This document shows, one piece after another, positions 62,682 to 64,000 of a stretch of 64,000 bases of DNA (its first letter is position 1; each line of letters opens with the position of its first letter). The stretch covers positions 62,001-126,000 of the forward strand of contig NZ_FNQJ01000004.1 in NCBI RefSeq assembly GCF_900107605.1, given 5' to 3'. A program made the translations under genes and the position numbers. This DNA comes from Acidovorax soli. Lineage in GTDB: Bacteria; Pseudomonadota; Gammaproteobacteria; Burkholderiales; Burkholderiaceae_C. The notes beneath the pieces were generated by a model. The model worked only from the letters and a program-made list of their open reading frames with translations, was not told the DNA's origin and searched no databases.

Positions 62682-63443
62682 ATGGCCCTTGAAATGGCGG
62701 CGCAAGCCCGCACCAGCTTTGACCTCAAAAGCGCCTCGCTGCCCGTAGTGGCCGTGGTGCTCAAGACCACCGACGCCGCACAGTTTGCCGCCGACCTGGC
62801 CGAGCGCGTGGCCGATGCCCCCGGTTTTTTCGACAACGATCCGGTGCTGATCGACCTGGGCCCCGTGCGCGAGGCGCCCGAACCCATCGACTTTGCCGCC
62901 ATCACGGCCCAGTTGCGCCGCCATAGCACCTTGCCGGTGGCCGTGCGCGGCGGCAGCGTGGCCCAGATGGAGGCTGCGCGCGCTGTGGGCCTGGCCGCTG
63001 CACCCGATGCCCCGCAGGCCCGCGCCGAAGCGCCAGCGCCCGAAGTGCGCGAGGTCATCCGCGAGGTGGTGCATGAGGTCGAAGTCGTGCGTGAGGTGCC
63101 CATGGCCGGCCCCGGCACCGTGGTGGTCGACAAGCCACTGCGTTCGGGCCAGCAGGTCTATGCGCGCGGTGCCGACCTGGTGGTGATGGCCGTGGTGAGC
63201 TTTGGCGCCGAAGTCATTGCCGACGGCAACATCCATGTCTATGCCCCGCTGCGCGGCCGTGCCATTGCCGGTGCGCGCGGCAACACCGAGGCCCGCATTT
63301 TCTCGACCTGCCTGGAGCCGCAGCTCGTCTCCATCGCGGGCATCTACCGCACCACCGAGACCGCGCTGCCCGCCAATGTGGCGGGCAAGCCGGCCCAGGT
63401 GCGGCTCGACGGCGAGAAGCTCCTCATCGAGCCGCTGGCCTGA
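62682..63443 (+). CDS. minC: Septum-site inhibitor MinC
   Basis: A 253-residue inhibitor of FtsZ ring assembly. The N-terminal domain (to about residue 105) has SLPVVAVVLKT and PVLIDLGPV; the C-terminal MinC domain GQQVYARGADLVVMAVVSFGAEVIADGNIHVYAPLRGRAIAG follows. The linker (about 108-138) is unusually rich in EV/REV repeats (EVREVIREVVHEVEVVREV). The start 62682 is upstream of a second in-frame ATG at 62694. minD follows 52 bp later. Confidence 0.95.
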   Translation: MALEMAAQARTSFDLKSASLPVVAVVLKTTDAAQFAADLAERVADAPGFFDNDPVLIDLGPVREAPEPIDFAAITAQLRRHSTLPVAVRGGSVAQMEAARAVGLAAAPDAPQARAEAPAPEVREVIREVVHEVEVVREVPMAGPGTVVVDKPLRSGQQVYARGADLVVMAVVSFGAEVIADGNIHVYAPLRGRAIAGARGNTEARIFSTCLEPQLVSIAGIYRTTETALPANVAGKPAQVRLDGEKLLIEPLA

Positions 63444-63495
63444 GAGCCTGAGAGTCTTTTTCATTCATATCAACTCCCACAGAGAATCAGCACAC

Positions 63496-64000
63496 ATGGC
63501 CAAAATCGTCGTCGTGACCTCCGGCAAGGGTGGCGTGGGCAAGACCACCACCAGTGCCAGCTTTGCCACCGGCCTCGCCCTGCGCGGCCACAAGACCGCC
63601 GTGATCGACTTTGACGTCGGCCTGCGCAACCTGGACCTCATCATGGGTTGCGAGCGGCGTGTGGTGTATGACCTGATCAACGTGATCCAGGGCGAGGCCA
63701 ATCTCCACCAGGCCCTCATCAAGGACAAGCAGTGCGACAACCTGTTCGTGCTGGCTGCCAGCCAGACGCGCGACAAGGATGCGCTCACGCAAGAGGGCGT
63801 CGGCAAGATCCTGACCGACCTGGCCGGCATGGGCTTTGAATACATCATCTGCGACTCGCCCGCCGGTATCGAAAGCGGCGCGCTGATGGCCATGCACTTT
63901 GCCGACGAGGCGCTGCTGGTGACCAACCCCGAGGTGTCTTCGGTGCGCGATTCCGACCGCATCCTCGGCATGCTGGGCAGCAAGACCAAGCGTGCCATCG
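63496..64000 (+). CDS. minD: Septum-site ATPase MinD (cut by window end)
   Basis: The first 168 residues of MinD, a membrane-associated ATPase that recruits MinC to the poles. Deviant Walker A SGKGGVGKTTTSASFATGLA (9-28), IDFDVGLRNLDLIMG, and ICDSPAGIESGALMAMHFAD are intact. The gene continues beyond the window; minE is expected next. Confidence 0.98.
   Translation, partial: MAKIVVVTSGKGGVGKTTTSASFATGLALRGHKTAVIDFDVGLRNLDLIMGCERRVVYDLINVIQGEANLHQALIKDKQCDNLFVLAASQTRDKDALTQEGVGKILTDLAGMGFEYIICDSPAGIESGALMAMHFADEALLVTNPEVSSVRDSDRILGMLGSKTKRAI

Overview
The window is a G+C-rich, gene-dense bacterial chromosome segment. The set of families fits a betaproteobacterium of the Burkholderiales, most likely a Comamonadaceae member close to Acidovorax: Bug/TctC solute receptors, a Burkholderia-type general porin, the mnmG-rsmG-parAB block with TTTCACGTGAAA parS sites, NimR-like AraC regulators, and short intergenic repeats of a kind I associate with that family. 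This assignment rests on gene content only. No tRNA, rRNA, intact IS, prophage or CRISPR array was seen.

Layout. (1) 0-10.7 kb: the tail of a heavy-metal P-type ATPase, then a minus-strand operon of a heavy-metal RND efflux system (outer-membrane factor, lipoprotein adaptor, pump). It continues through overlapping stop/start codons into an alpha/beta hydrolase, an acyl carrier protein and a beta-ketoacyl-ACP synthase. A divergent two-component system is the likely regulator. (2) 10.7-14.6 kb: ene-reductase, MFS transporter, and small redox or cysteine-cluster genes beside a decayed glutathione S-transferase end. (3) 14.6-20.5 kb: mnmG, rsmG, a LysE exporter, parA, a small hydrolase and parB, with four parS-like sites, three of them inside coding sequence. 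This is usually origin-proximal chromosome. (4) 20.7-27.4 kb: flavin reductase, AraC regulator with divergent MFS pump, a PhnCDEE-type ABC importer (phosphonate, or possibly selenate), and a broken ynfA end.

(5) 27.7-43.6 kb: a sialic-acid (N-acetylneuraminate) utilisation island. On the plus strand are a porin and an exported kelch-type mutarotase. On the minus strand, in transcription order, are a second, apparently cytosolic kelch mutarotase, a FadR-type GntR regulator, a peptide-type ABC importer, the lyase NanA, NanE, NanK, NagA, a SIS-domain deaminase candidate (NagB-II type) and an HSL-type esterase. Together these could take an acylated sialic acid through the outer membrane, equilibrate its anomers, import it and degrade it to fructose-6-phosphate.

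(6) 43.9-52.5 kb: D-lactate/glycolate-type FAD oxidase, EF-hand protein, cobalamin adenosyltransferase, thioesterase, acetyl-CoA hydrolase/CoA-transferase, NCS2 permease and acetoacetyl-CoA synthetase. (7) 52.5-60.6 kb: a LysR regulator and a divergent catabolic operon (two Bug receptors, paired acyl-CoA dehydrogenases, enoyl-CoA hydratase, CaiB CoA-transferase, MaoC-like hydratase) for an unknown carboxylate, with a 38-codon CaiB relic. (8) 60.6-64 kb: an uncharacterised protein, a phosphatidylserine synthase-type enzyme, minC and the start of minD.

Throughout, three families of short dispersed repeats sit at or very near gene 3' ends. One 101-bp copy carries 19-bp terminal inverted repeats like a MITE.
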